From: BP-464 sp963825415
GTDB taxonomy: Bacteria; Actinomycetota; Thermoleophilia; Solirubrobacterales; Solirubrobacteraceae
Reading direction: 5' to 3'
Length of the DNA stretch: 64,000 bases
NCBI GenBank assembly: GCA_963825415.1
Contig: CAWGTD010000006.1
Location: 682,001-746,000, forward strand
The notes under the pieces were generated by a model. It did no database searches and was not told the origin of the DNA. It saw only the letters and a program-made list of their open reading frames with translations. How positions within the stretch are numbered: position 1 is the stretch's first letter; each line of letters begins with the position of its first letter. Below are positions 51,546-59,956 of this stretch, one piece after another. A program made the position numbers and the translations under genes.

Positions 51546-52511
51546 GTGACGGCGACCCTGCCTGTTCCGGTGCGCGATGTCTTCGACCGGTTCATCACCA
51601 CGGAGTACGTGACGGTCGACAAGAGCGGCCACCCGATCGCGTGGCCCGTGACGCCCTACCACCACGTCGAGGAGGGCTGCATCGACGTCACGACCGGCCT
51701 CGGATACCCCAAGAAGGCCCGCGACGCCGAGGCCGAACCGCGCGTCGCGCTGCTGTTCTCCGACCCGACGGGCAGCGGCCTCCAGCGCCCACCGATGGTG
51801 CTCGTCCAGGGCACGGCGGTGGTCGACGACGCCGACCTCGACGCCAACCGTGCGCGCTACGAGCGCGAGTCGGCGGCCAAGCTCCCGGGTGCCCAGAAGG
51901 GCCAGCCGCCGGGGTTCCTGCGGCGCTTCTTCATCTGGTACTACGCGCGCATCTACGTCCACGTACGGCCCGAGCGGGTCTTCGTCTGGCCGCAGGGCGA
52001 CCTGTCGGCCGAGCCGGAGATCTACGACGCGCACGTCGAGGAGGTCCGCTCGGGCCACGACGAGCTGCCCGACGAGCCGCACCCCGCGCCGGTGGGCGGC
52101 GGCGCGCACTGGCACGACCGCATCGACGCGCTCGGCTCGCGCACCTACCCGACGGCGGTCCTGGCGCTCACGAGCCCCGACGGCTTCCCGTTCGCCGTGC
52201 GCGTCCCGGTACGTCCCGACCGCGCCGCGGGCGTCGTGCGCGTCGACGCCGATCCGGTCGGCGTGCCCTGGCAGCCGGGCCTCGCCTGCCTGACCGCCCA
52301 CGACCACGACGACGAGTTCACCTGGCAGCGCAACTTCCAGGTGCGCGGGGACCTGATCGAGGACTCCGACGGCTGGGCGCTGCTGCCGCACCGCGTGGTC
52401 GGCGGCTTCGAGCTGCCGCCCGGCTCGCTGGTCGCGCGCATGCGCCAGAACTCCCAGAAGGTCAAGCGCTACCGCGCGATCGCCAAGCGCGAGATGGCGA
52501 GACGGTCGTGA
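51546..52511 (+). CDS. Pyridoxamine 5'-phosphate oxidase-like FMN-barrel protein
   Basis: 321 residues from a GTG at 51546. It has two split-barrel halves: 'FDRFITTEYVTVDKSGHPIA' and 'KKARDAEAEPRVALLFSDPT' in the first, 'TYPTAVLALTSPDGFPFAVR' and 'CLTAHDHDDEFTWQRNFQVR' in the second. Such actinobacterial proteins (F420- or FMN-dependent) usually bind a flavin or haem. The middle segment 'RRFFIWYYARIYVHVRPERV' is basic and aromatic. The substrate is unknown. The stop overlaps the next start (GTGA, 52508-52511). Confidence 0.8.
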   Translation: MTATLPVPVRDVFDRFITTEYVTVDKSGHPIAWPVTPYHHVEEGCIDVTTGLGYPKKARDAEAEPRVALLFSDPTGSGLQRPPMVLVQGTAVVDDADLDANRARYERESAAKLPGAQKGQPPGFLRRFFIWYYARIYVHVRPERVFVWPQGDLSAEPEIYDAHVEEVRSGHDELPDEPHPAPVGGGAHWHDRIDALGSRTYPTAVLALTSPDGFPFAVRVPVRPDRAAGVVRVDADPVGVPWQPGLACLTAHDHDDEFTWQRNFQVRGDLIEDSDGWALLPHRVVGGFELPPGSLVARMRQNSQKVKRYRAIAKREMARRS

Positions 52512-53545
52512 GCCCGGCGGCGGCGGCCAAGCCGCTGACCGTGGCCGTCACCGGCCCCACCGGTGAGATCGGCAAGCCGTTCATCCGGGCGCTCGAGCGC
52601 AGCCGCGAGGTGACGAAGATCATCGGCATGGCGCGCCGGCCGTTCGACCCCGCCGCGCACGGCTGGCAGAAGACCTCCTACCGGCAGGGCGACATCACCA
52701 AGCGCGAGGACGTGAACGCTCTGGTGAAGGGCGCCGACGTGGTCGTGCACCTGGCCTTCATCGTGCTCGGCGCCAGCGACGCCACGCGCGACATCAACCT
52801 CGAAGGGTCGCGGATCGTCTTCGAGGCCGCCCGCGACGCAAAGGCCAAGCGCCTCGTCTACACGTCGTCGGTCGCCGCCTACGGCTTCCACCAGGACAAC
52901 CCCGACCTGCTCGACGAGGACATCCCGCCGCGCGGGACCGAGTCGATGCCCTACTCGGCCCAGAAGGCCGAGCTGGAGAGCGTGTTGCGCACCGTGCTCG
53001 GCGATTCGCGCACGCAGGCCTACGTCTTTCGCCCGTGCATCGTCGCCGGCCCGGACGCCCCGATGCTCGTCCAGGCGTTGCCGTACGTGCAGCTGCGCGA
53101 ACGCCTACCTGGTGCCCTGCGGTCGCTGTTCGACATGGTGCCAGTGCTCAAGCCGGTGCTGCCCGACCCGGGCGTGCCCTTCCAGCTCGTCCATCACGAC
53201 GACGTGGCCAGCGCGCTGCGCGCCGCGGTGCTCGGTCGCGGCGCTCCCGGCATCTACAACCTGGCGGGCGAGGGGACGATCACCTTCAGCGACCTGGCCG
53301 CCGCGCTGGGCTGGTATTCGGTGCCCGTGCCCGACCTCGCGGTGGACGCCACGGCGGAGATCGTCTCGCGACTTCCGTTTCTGCCGGCCGAGGCCCGCTG
53401 GATCGAGGCCGGCCGCAAGCCGGTGCTGCTCGACACCGCGCGGGCGCGCCGCGAGCTGCGCTGGCGCCCGAAGCACGACTCGGCCGAGACGCTGCGCCAG
53501 ACCGTGGCCGCCGCTCGCGCCGACCTCGAGGCCGGCGTCGCCTAG
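52508..53545 (+). CDS. NAD-dependent epimerase/dehydratase (extended SDR)
   Basis: 345 residues from a GTG at 52508. 'TVAVTGPTGEIGKPFIRALE' is the GxxGxxG cofactor loop, 'GADVVVHLAFIVLGASDATR' the second strand, and 'RLVYTSSVAAYGFHQDN' with 'PYSAQKAELESVL' gives the catalytic Ser and YxxxK. 'AYVFRPCIVAGPDAPM' is the RP loop. It probably acts on a nucleotide sugar or a sterol-like ketone; the related actinobacterial group is poorly defined. It is coupled to the FMN-barrel gene. Confidence 0.85.
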   Translation: MSPAAAAKPLTVAVTGPTGEIGKPFIRALERSREVTKIIGMARRPFDPAAHGWQKTSYRQGDITKREDVNALVKGADVVVHLAFIVLGASDATRDINLEGSRIVFEAARDAKAKRLVYTSSVAAYGFHQDNPDLLDEDIPPRGTESMPYSAQKAELESVLRTVLGDSRTQAYVFRPCIVAGPDAPMLVQALPYVQLRERLPGALRSLFDMVPVLKPVLPDPGVPFQLVHHDDVASALRAAVLGRGAPGIYNLAGEGTITFSDLAAALGWYSVPVPDLAVDATAEIVSRLPFLPAEARWIEAGRKPVLLDTARARRELRWRPKHDSAETLRQTVAAARADLEAGVA

Positions 53546-53559
53546 CTTGCCAGGCGCGC

Positions 53560-53976
53560 TCAGGCTTCGGACAGGTCGGTGCGGCCCCCGGCCTCGAGCT
53601 GTTCCTTGTAGCGCGGGAAGACCGGCTTGACCAGCGGCACGAGCTTGAGGATCTTCGCCACCGGCCCCTTGGCCTTGATCTGCCCACGTGCGAGGGCGAC
53701 CGTCACGTTGACCTTGCCGAGGAAGAACCGGTGGGCGGTGTCGGCGTCCATCGACATGACCACCTCCGGCTCCAGCTCGGTCGCGCCCAGGTGCGCGCTT
53801 GGCTCGACGGCCGCGCGGATGTCCACCGTGATGGTGGCCTCCGGGTCGCGATAGCGGTACTGGACGATCGTGTCGGCGCGCTGGAACTGGGGGCCGAGCT
53901 CGGCGTCGGCCACCATCTCCTCGAACAGCCGGCCGAGGTGTTCGTAGACCTCGGCCTCACTCCGGAAAAGTGGCAC
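53560..53976 (-). CDS. SCP2 sterol-binding domain protein
   Basis: 138 residues. 'VYEHLGRLFEEMVADAELGP' and 'DPEATITVDIRAAVE' then 'VVMSMDADTAHRFFLGKVNV' and 'ARGQIKAKGPVAKILKLVPL' match the SCP2 lipid-binding fold, where a hydrophobic cleft holds fatty acyl-CoA or sterol. It is likely a carrier in lipid metabolism. It is convergent with the epimerase gene. The 127-bp gap to the ZIP gene end holds a possible hairpin at 54038-54070 and no gene that I can see. Confidence 0.88.
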   Translation of the reverse strand: MPLFRSEAEVYEHLGRLFEEMVADAELGPQFQRADTIVQYRYRDPEATITVDIRAAVEPSAHLGATELEPEVVMSMDADTAHRFFLGKVNVTVALARGQIKAKGPVAKILKLVPLVKPVFPRYKEQLEAGGRTDLSEA

Positions 53977-54037
53977 TCGGCGAGCATACGCCCGGATGGG
54001 CTGACCAGCGGCTCGGCGTGGCTGGCGGTGGACGGTG

Positions 54038-54070
54038 TCGGGGGACAGTGCAACCGGGCACGGCCCCCGA
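54038..54070. terminator. Possible hairpin downstream of the ZIP gene
   Basis: TCGGGGG (54038-54044) and CCCCCGA (54064-54070) are a perfect 7-bp inverted repeat with a 19-nt loop. It lies 34 bp after the ZIP transporter stop and could end that transcript. There is no T-run, and similar short pairs are common in GC-rich DNA, so the call is weak. Confidence 0.3.
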
Positions 54071-54103
54071 CCAGCGGCGGCCGCCAGGCGCGTCGAGACG
54101 TCG

Positions 54104-54958
54104 TCAGGCGCTGCCGTACTCGACGATGAGCTCGGTGAGCAGGCCGATCATCACGCCGCCGAACAAGAACCACATCGCCAGCTCGCGATGGCCCATGCGC
54201 CGGACGCCGTTCCAGATCTCGCCGATCACGTAGAGCAACGCCCCGCCGGCCAGCGCGTAGAAGGCGAGCTCCAGCGGCGCCGACGTGACGTGGTAGCCGA
54301 CGATCGAGCCGATGAAGGTCGGGGCGCCGCCGATCAGCCCGGCCGCGAACAGCCAGCGCCACGAGGGCTTGACCCCGCCGAGCGGGCCGACGATGCCGAA
54401 GCCCTCGGTCGTGTTGTGGACCGCGAAGCCGATGATCAGGACGGTTGCCAGCCCGATCTCGCCGCTCTTGGCCGAGACGCCGATCGCCAGGCCCTCGGCG
54501 AAGTTGTGCAGGCCGATCGCGCCGGCGATCACCAGGCCGGTGCGCAGCGCGCGCGCCCGGACGTCGAGCGCGGACATGGAATCGGCGGGGTTGAGCGCCA
54601 GAGCGTCTGCCGAGCCGCCCGCGAGCGGGGGCAGCGCCTCGCTGCGCCGCCCGGTGCGGCGCTCGAAGTAGGTGAGCCCCACGAGGCCGGCGGCCAGGCC
54701 CGACGCGAACATCAGCGCGTAGCCGATCGCCTCGCCCAGCTCGCCCTTGCCCTCGCCCAGCTCCTCGACGGGCTCCTCGACGATCGCGAAGCCGTGTTCC
54801 ATGACCTCGACGAAGAGGAAGGCGAGGATGCCGACCGACAGCATCGCCAGCGCGATGCGGGTCCGCGGCCCGACCCGCTCCATGCGGGCGAGCGGCAGGC
54901 CGAGGAAGATCGTGAAGCCGGCGATTGCGCCGAGCGCTGTGGTCTGTGCGAGCGACAT
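54104..54958 (-). CDS. ZIP family metal transporter
   Basis: 284 residues with about eight hydrophobic helices. 'GAIGLHNFAEGLAIGVSAKS' carries the HNxxEG motif in helix 4 and 'IIGFAVHNTTEGFGIVGPLG' the second in helix 5; together they form the metal path of ZIP importers. A charged loop between helices 3 and 4 ('YFERRTGRRSEALPPLAGG') lacks a His-rich cluster. It imports Zn, Mn or Fe. Two DtxR-like boxes lie 34-64 bp upstream of its start, suggesting control by a metalloregulator. Confidence 0.9.
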   Translation of the reverse strand: MSLAQTTALGAIAGFTIFLGLPLARMERVGPRTRIALAMLSVGILAFLFVEVMEHGFAIVEEPVEELGEGKGELGEAIGYALMFASGLAAGLVGLTYFERRTGRRSEALPPLAGGSADALALNPADSMSALDVRARALRTGLVIAGAIGLHNFAEGLAIGVSAKSGEIGLATVLIIGFAVHNTTEGFGIVGPLGGVKPSWRWLFAAGLIGGAPTFIGSIVGYHVTSAPLELAFYALAGGALLYVIGEIWNGVRRMGHRELAMWFLFGGVMIGLLTELIVEYGSA

Positions 54959-54991
54959 ATGTGGTTGCCTTTGGTGCTCCGGTCCGGGGGC

Positions 54992-55022
54992 TTAGGGCAC
55001 CCTAACTGTTAGGGCGGCCTAA
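54992..55022. promoter_or_regulatory. Tandem DtxR/IdeR/MntR-like boxes
   Basis: Two 14-bp palindromes side by side: TTAGGG-CA-CCCTAA (54992-55005) and TTAGGG-CGG-CCTAA-type with TTAGG/CCTAA arms (55009-55022), start to start 17 bp. They resemble the TTAGG...CCTAA half-sites of DtxR-family iron or manganese regulators. They lie between the divergent ZIP transporter (start 54958) and aldehyde dehydrogenase (start 55083) genes and best fit control of the transporter. Confidence 0.65.
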
Positions 55023-55082
55023 AACCTACCAATACTCTCGGGATGGCGTTCCACGAGGGCCGCGCCGGTATACGCTCGCGCC

Positions 55083-56523
55083 ATGAGCACCACCACCTCC
55101 GCCACCCTGCAGAACTTCGTCGACGGTGAGCTGGTCGATCCCGCATCCGGTGAGACCACCCCCGTCCTGAACCCGGCCACCGGCGAGGAGATCGCCCAGG
55201 CGCCGGCGTCCGGAGCCGAGGACGTCGACCGCGCCGTGAAGGCCGCCCGCGCGGCCGCCGACGGCTGGGCGGCCACGACTCCCTCCGAGCGCGCGCTCGC
55301 GCTGTTGCGCCTCGCCGACGCCGTCGAGGAGCACGGCGACGAGCTCGCCGAGATCGAGGCCGCCAACGCGGGCAAGCCGATCCAGGCGTTCAAGGACGAC
55401 GAGCTTCCGTTCATGGTCGACAACCTGCGGTTCTTCGCGGGCGCGGCGCGCTGCATGGAGGGCAAGGCCGCCGGCGAGTACGTGGAGGGTTACACCTCGA
55501 TCATCCGGCGCGAGCCGGTGGGCGTCGTGGGCCAGATCGCGCCGTGGAACTACCCCCTGATGATGGCCGTCTGGAAGATCGGTCCGGCGCTGGCGACCGG
55601 CAACACGGTCGTGCTCAAGCCGGCGCCGACTACGCCCATGACCGCCGTGCGACTCGCCGAGCTGGCCGCGGAGCTGCTGCCCAAGGGCGTGCTCAACGTG
55701 GTCTGCGGCGGCGACGAGGCGGGCAAGGCGCTGGTCGTCCACGACGAGGTCGACATGGTCTCGATCACCGGCTCGGTGGAAGCCGGCAAGTCGGTGGCGC
55801 GGTCGGCCGCCGACTCGCTCAAGCGCGTGCACCTCGAGCTGGGCGGAAAGGCGCCGGTCGTGGTGTTCGACGACGTCGAGCTCGAGACCGCGCTGGAGAC
55901 CATCGCCGGCACCGGCTACTACAACGCCGGGCAGGACTGCACCGCGGCGACGCGCGTGCTCGCGGGCGGCAAGGTCTACGACGACCTCGTCTCCGGGCTG
56001 ACCGAGCAGGCCAAGGGCTACGTCCTCGGCGACACCATGAGCGCCGACACCACCCTCGGGCCGCTCAACAGCGCCGAGCAGCGCTCGCGCGTCGAGGGCT
56101 TCCTCGAGCGCAAGCCCGATCACGCCGAGGTCGTGGCCGGCGGGTCCGAACCTGAGCTTCCGGGCTACTTCCTCGAGCCCACGGTGGTGGCCAACCTCCG
56201 GCAGGACGACGAGATGATCCAGCGCGAGATCTTCGGGCCGGTCATCACCGTCCAGCGCTTCTCCGACGAGGACGAGGCCGTCGCGTGGGCCAACGGCACG
56301 CCGTACGGACTGGCGTCGTCGATCTGGACCCGCGACGTCGGCCGGGCGCTGCGCGTCGCCAACCGGCTGCGGTTCGGGTGCGTGTGGATCAACGACCACA
56401 TCCCGCTGGCGAGCGAGATGCCGCACGGCGGCTACAAGCAGTCGGGCTACGGCAAGGACCTGTCGATGTACGCGCTCGAGGACTACACCGAACGTCAAGC
56501 ACGTGATGGCCTCGCTCAGTTAG
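55083..56523 (+). CDS. Aldehyde dehydrogenase, aminobutyraldehyde/betaine-aldehyde type (frameshift at end)
   Basis: About 479 residues. 'VVGQIAPWNYPLMMAVWKIG', 'VDMVSITGSVEAGKSVARSA', 'HLELGGKAPVVVFDDVE' (catalytic Glu) and 'GYYNAGQDCTAATRVLAGGK' (catalytic Cys) are ALDH motifs. 'REIFGPVITVQRFSDEDEAV' follows. The NAGQDCTA form is that of gamma-aminobutyraldehyde/betaine aldehyde dehydrogenases. One extra A at 56490-56491 breaks the last ten codons. Removing it gives 'DVKHVMASLS' and a TAG at 56521-56523. It oxidises an aldehyde with NAD, plausibly from polyamine breakdown. Confidence 0.9.
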
Positions 56524-56536
56524 CAAAAAACGCAAC

Positions 56537-56565
56537 GGAACTTCCGGCTGAGCCGGGAGTTAGAG
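56537..56565 (+). promoter_or_regulatory. ECF-like promoter and hairpin upstream of the sigma factor gene
   Basis: GGAACTT at 56537-56543 matches the -35 element typical of ECF sigma factors. GTTAGA at 56559-56564, 15 bp later, may be the -10. The same stretch forms a hairpin, AACTTCCGGC (56539-56548) pairing with 56552-56561 with one mismatch and loop TGA, which could end the ALDH transcript. Autoregulation of the sigma factor is inferred. Confidence 0.4.
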
Positions 56566-56580
56566 TGGCCGGAGAAGCTC

Positions 56581-58062
56581 GTGGAAGCGTCAGCCCTTTC
56601 AGCGCCGGCGGGCCTGCACCGAGCATCGGTCACCAGCCGGCTGCTGCCACTGCGATCGGACGAGCAGCTCGTCGCGCTCTTCCGGTCGGGCAACGAGGAC
56701 GCCTTCCGCGTCATCCACGATCGTTATCGCCAGCGCCTGTTCGCATACGCGCGGCAGATGCTCGGCGGCTCGCGCGCGGACGCCGAAGACGTGCTGCAGG
56801 ACGTCTTCCTGCGGGCGTACCGCGCCCTGCGCGCGGACGAACGACCCGTCGCGCTGCGGGCATGGCTCTATCGGGTCGCGCACAACCGCTGCGTCGACCA
56901 CCTGCGCCGCCCGACGCCGGCGCCGGCCGACGTCTTCGAGGTGTCGCGTACGCCGCTGCTGGACCCGCTGGTGGAAGCCGAGCGGCGCGACGAGTTGCAG
57001 CGCCTGGTCAGCGACGTCCGCCGCCTGCCCGAGCAGCAGCGCTCCGCATTGCTGATGCGCGAGATGGACGGGATGTCCTACGCCGAGCTGGCGGACGCGC
57101 TCGAGACCACCGTGCCTGCCGTGAAGTCGCTGCTCGTGCGCGCGCGTATCGGCCTCGTCGAGGCGATCGAGGCGCGCGACACCGACTGCGCCGACATCCG
57201 CCACGACCTTGCCGCGTCCTTCGACCGCGGCGTGCGGGCCAGCGGCCTCGCCCGGCGCCACCTGAAGGACTGCGGCCCGTGCACGCTCTACCGCACCCAG
57301 CTGCGGGAGGTCCGGCGCGGGTTCGCCGCGCTCTCGCCCGCGCCGGCGCCCGTGGGGATCTTCGCCAAGCTGCTCGGCCTCGGCAGCGCCGGATCGGGTG
57401 CTGCCGCCGGTGGCGCCGCGGCCGGATCTTCAACGGCCGTCGTCGGCGGAGGCGCCGCCGCCGTCACCGCCACGAAGGTCGCCGCTGTGGTCTGCTGTGC
57501 CGCGGCTCTCACCGGTGGCGCCGCGGTCGAGGTCAAGCAGTTCACCGCGCCGTCGGACCCGGCCCCCGCCGCGCGCCGACATGCTCCCGCCGCCGCCCAG
57601 GCGCCGGTCGTCCCGGCCGCCCGCAACGTCGCGGCGCCGCGCGACAGCGGCCCGCCGCTGCTGCCGCCAATGGTCGGCACGACCCCCCGCGGCAGCCGCA
57701 CCTTCGACGTCGACGGCCTGACCGCGCCGGCGACTCCCGTCGGCCCTCCGGCCGCCACCACCGGCCCGCGCGACTCGACGGGCGGCCAGGTCGCCCCCGA
57801 CGAGGCGCCGGCCGCATCGACGACTGCCGACGAGTCCTCGCCGTCGGAGTCCCCGACCGCAGCGGTGACGACGCTGCTCGGCACCGGCCCGGCGACCGCT
57901 CCGCAGAACGGTTCCGGCTCTGACCAAACCGGCTCGGAGTCATCCGGGGCGTCGAGCGCGTCGGCGAGCAGCACCTCGTCGAGCGGCTCCGGCGGTGCGG
58001 GGACGTCGTCGGCCTCGTCGAGCTCGACCAGCGGGTCGGGTTCGTCGTCGTCGGCGGGCTAG
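56581..58062 (+). CDS. ECF sigma factor with zinc-finger-like region, membrane anchor and Ser-rich tail
   Basis: 493 residues from a GTG at 56581 preceded by GGAG. Region 2: 'LVALFRSGNEDAFRVIHDRY', 'AEDVLQDVFLRAYRAL' (about 28-92). Region 4: 'LPEQQRSALLMREMDGMSYA', 'VPAVKSLLVRARIGLVEAI' (about 148-197). Next comes a Cys/His segment, 'RRHLKDCGPC' (His227, Cys231, Cys234) with Cys203 before it, like the zinc anti-sigma domain of ZAS proteins. Then a membrane helix (about 293-317) and a Pro/Ala-, then Ser/Gly-rich tail to the end. The sigma part is thus fused to something like its own anchor and inhibitor, so release probably needs proteolysis or a conformational signal. Confidence 0.88.
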   Translation: MEASALSAPAGLHRASVTSRLLPLRSDEQLVALFRSGNEDAFRVIHDRYRQRLFAYARQMLGGSRADAEDVLQDVFLRAYRALRADERPVALRAWLYRVAHNRCVDHLRRPTPAPADVFEVSRTPLLDPLVEAERRDELQRLVSDVRRLPEQQRSALLMREMDGMSYAELADALETTVPAVKSLLVRARIGLVEAIEARDTDCADIRHDLAASFDRGVRASGLARRHLKDCGPCTLYRTQLREVRRGFAALSPAPAPVGIFAKLLGLGSAGSGAAAGGAAAGSSTAVVGGGAAAVTATKVAAVVCCAAALTGGAAVEVKQFTAPSDPAPAARRHAPAAAQAPVVPAARNVAAPRDSGPPLLPPMVGTTPRGSRTFDVDGLTAPATPVGPPAATTGPRDSTGGQVAPDEAPAASTTADESSPSESPTAAVTTLLGTGPATAPQNGSGSDQTGSESSGASSASASSTSSSGSGGAGTSSASSSSTSGSGSSSSAG

Positions 58063-59131
58063 CCCGCGCTACGGTCCCGCGATCGAGCGTTATCTGGCCA
58101 ACCTCGACCACGAGGAGCTGCTCGTCCGGCGGGGGCGCCGGACGGGGCTCTTCACCATGGTCGCCGTGCACTCCACGGCCCGCGGTCCCGCGCTCGGCGG
58201 GTGTCGGATGTGGCGCTATGACGACACCCGCGCCGCCCTACGCGACGTCCTGCGTCTGTCGCGCGCGATGACGTACAAGTCGGCGGTGGCCGGGCTCCCG
58301 CTCGGCGGCGGCAAGGGCGTGATCGTGCTGCCGCCCGCCGCTCCGGCGCCGCGATCGCGCCGCGACGTCCTGCTCGACTTCGCCGACACGGTGCAGGCGC
58401 TCGGCGGCAGGTACGTGACAGCCGAGGACGTGGGGACCTCTTCGAAGGACATGGAGGTCATCGCCCGCCAGACCAAGCACGTCACCGGCCTCTCGCGCCG
58501 CCGCGGCGGCTCGGGCGATCCGAGCCCTTACACGGCGCTCGGCGTGCAGGCGGCGATCGCCGCCAGCTGCGAGCGCGTGTTCGGTACGGCCTCGCTGCGC
58601 GGTCGCACCGTCTGCGTGAGCGGGCTGGGCCACGTGGGGATGCGCCTGGCGAAGCTGCTGTTGCGCGGCGGGGCGTCGGTCCTGGCGACCGACATCGACC
58701 GCGCCAAGCGCGCGCCGGCCGAGGCCGCCGGGGCACGGTGGATCGCGCCGGAGCGTGCAGCCTCCCAGCCGGCCGACGTCTTCGCCCCCTCCGCCCTCGG
58801 CGGCGTCCTGACGGACGAGACCGTCGAGCAGCTCCAGGTCCCGGTCGTCGCCGGGGCGGCGAACAACCAGCTCGCCGACGATCGCGTCGCGGAGCTGCTC
58901 TCCGAGCGGGGAGTGCTGTGGGCGCCCGACTTCGTCGCCAACGCGGGCGGCATCATCAACATCGCGGTCGAGCTCGAACCGTCGGGCTATGACCCCGCCC
59001 GCGCGCGTCGCAGCGTGCGGGCGATCGGCGACACGCTGCGCCGCATCTACGACGACGCGGAGGCCACGGGCGCCACGCCGCTGACGGCGGCGATGGAGCT
59101 CGCCCGCGCACGGCTCCGCGAAGCCGACTGA
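57995..59131 (+). CDS. Glu/Leu/Phe/Val dehydrogenase (leucine dehydrogenase-like)
   Basis: Conserved from 'IERYLANLDHEELLVRRG' (58082) on, about 350 residues. 'ARGPALGGCRMWRYDDTRAA' binds substrate, 'LSRAMTYKSAVAGLPLGGGK' includes the catalytic Lys (LGGGKG), 'RYVTAEDVGTSSKDMEVIAR' has the active-site Asp, and 'RTVCVSGLGHVGMRLAKLLL' is the NAD loop. It deaminates a branched-chain or related amino acid to the 2-oxo acid. The start is uncertain. The only canonical in-frame start upstream is GTG 57995, 68 bp inside the sigma gene; near 58082 no ATG, GTG or TTG exists. Confidence 0.85.
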   Translation: MRGRRRPRRARPAGRVRRRRRASPRYGPAIERYLANLDHEELLVRRGRRTGLFTMVAVHSTARGPALGGCRMWRYDDTRAALRDVLRLSRAMTYKSAVAGLPLGGGKGVIVLPPAAPAPRSRRDVLLDFADTVQALGGRYVTAEDVGTSSKDMEVIARQTKHVTGLSRRRGGSGDPSPYTALGVQAAIAASCERVFGTASLRGRTVCVSGLGHVGMRLAKLLLRGGASVLATDIDRAKRAPAEAAGARWIAPERAASQPADVFAPSALGGVLTDETVEQLQVPVVAGAANNQLADDRVAELLSERGVLWAPDFVANAGGIINIAVELEPSGYDPARARRSVRAIGDTLRRIYDDAEATGATPLTAAMELARARLREAD

Positions 59132-59169
59132 CGGCCTCGCGGTCGCCGCAAGATTCCAGCTTCTGGCGG

Positions 59170-59937
59170 CTAGAAGCCGGGCGGGCGCTCGACGTCCGCG
59201 GGCAGCCGGCCCTCGTCGTCGAGCTTGTCGAGGTGCGCGGCGAGCGTGACCGCCGCGGCGGGGCGCAGCGCGGCGGGCGCGTCGTCCCACACGCGGTCGA
59301 GCAGCTCGTCGACGCTGCGCAGGCCGTCGTCGAGCGCGGCGAGCAGCCGGTTCTCGCGGTCGAGGCGGTGTGCGACGTAGCCGTCGAGCTTGGCCGCGGG
59401 GTCGGCCACGGGCGGCCCATGGCCGGGGCACAGCACGTCGAGCTCGAGCGCGCGCAGGCGACGCAGCGCGGCGAGATAGCCCGCCATGGCGCCAGGGTGT
59501 GGCGCGACGAAGACGCTGCCCTCGCCGAGCACGGCGTCACCGGTGAAGCACGCGCCCCCGACGACGAAGGCCAGGTGGTCCGCTGCGTGGCCGGGCGTGT
59601 CGACCGCCAGCAGCGGGCCGAACCGCGCGTCGCCGGCGAGCACGACGTCGGCGCCGCTGTAACCCGCCGCGGCGATCAGCGCATCGGTTCGATCGGCCAC
59701 GATCGGCGCGGCGTCGGAGTGGTCGGGGTGGTCGTGGGTGAGCGCGATCCCGCCCACACCGCCCCGCGCCTGTGCCTCGGCGAGCACGGCCTCGACGTGG
59801 TCGTCGAGCGCCGGCCCGGGATCGACGATCCAGCAAGGGTCGCGGCCGACGATCCACGTGTTCGTGCCCGAGAGCGTGAACGGCCCCGGGTTGGCCGCAC
59901 GGACCAGCGCGATGTCGTGATCGGCGGGGTCGCCCAC
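59170..59937 (-). CDS. MBL-fold hydrolase (LACTB2-like)
   Basis: 255 residues from a GTG at 59937. 'LSGTNTWIVGRDPCWIVDPG', 'GIALTHDHPDHSDAAPIVAD' (HxHxDH form THDHPDH), 'LLAVDTPGHAADHLAFVVGG' and 'ACFTGDAVLGEGSVFVAPHP' are the MBL zinc site. The C-terminal 'LDRENRLLAALDDGLRSVDE' and 'AAAVTLAAHLDKLDDEGRLP' are the winged-helix part of the LACTB2/glyoxalase II-like group. It may hydrolyse RNA ends or thioesters. It lies 19 bp upstream of the HD-GYP stop in the same direction, so they could be one transcript. Confidence 0.85.
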   Translation of the reverse strand: MGDPADHDIALVRAANPGPFTLSGTNTWIVGRDPCWIVDPGPALDDHVEAVLAEAQARGGVGGIALTHDHPDHSDAAPIVADRTDALIAAAGYSGADVVLAGDARFGPLLAVDTPGHAADHLAFVVGGACFTGDAVLGEGSVFVAPHPGAMAGYLAALRRLRALELDVLCPGHGPPVADPAAKLDGYVAHRLDRENRLLAALDDGLRSVDELLDRVWDDAPAALRPAAAVTLAAHLDKLDDEGRLPADVERPPGF

Positions 59938-59956
59938 GCCGAGAAGGTACCGGCGG

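Noticed and set aside
55083..57923. 946-residue aldehyde dehydrogenase fused to a long C-terminal extension
   Set aside because: The extension is the sigma gene read in a wrong frame. Dropping one A at 56490 restores the normal ALDH end and stop.
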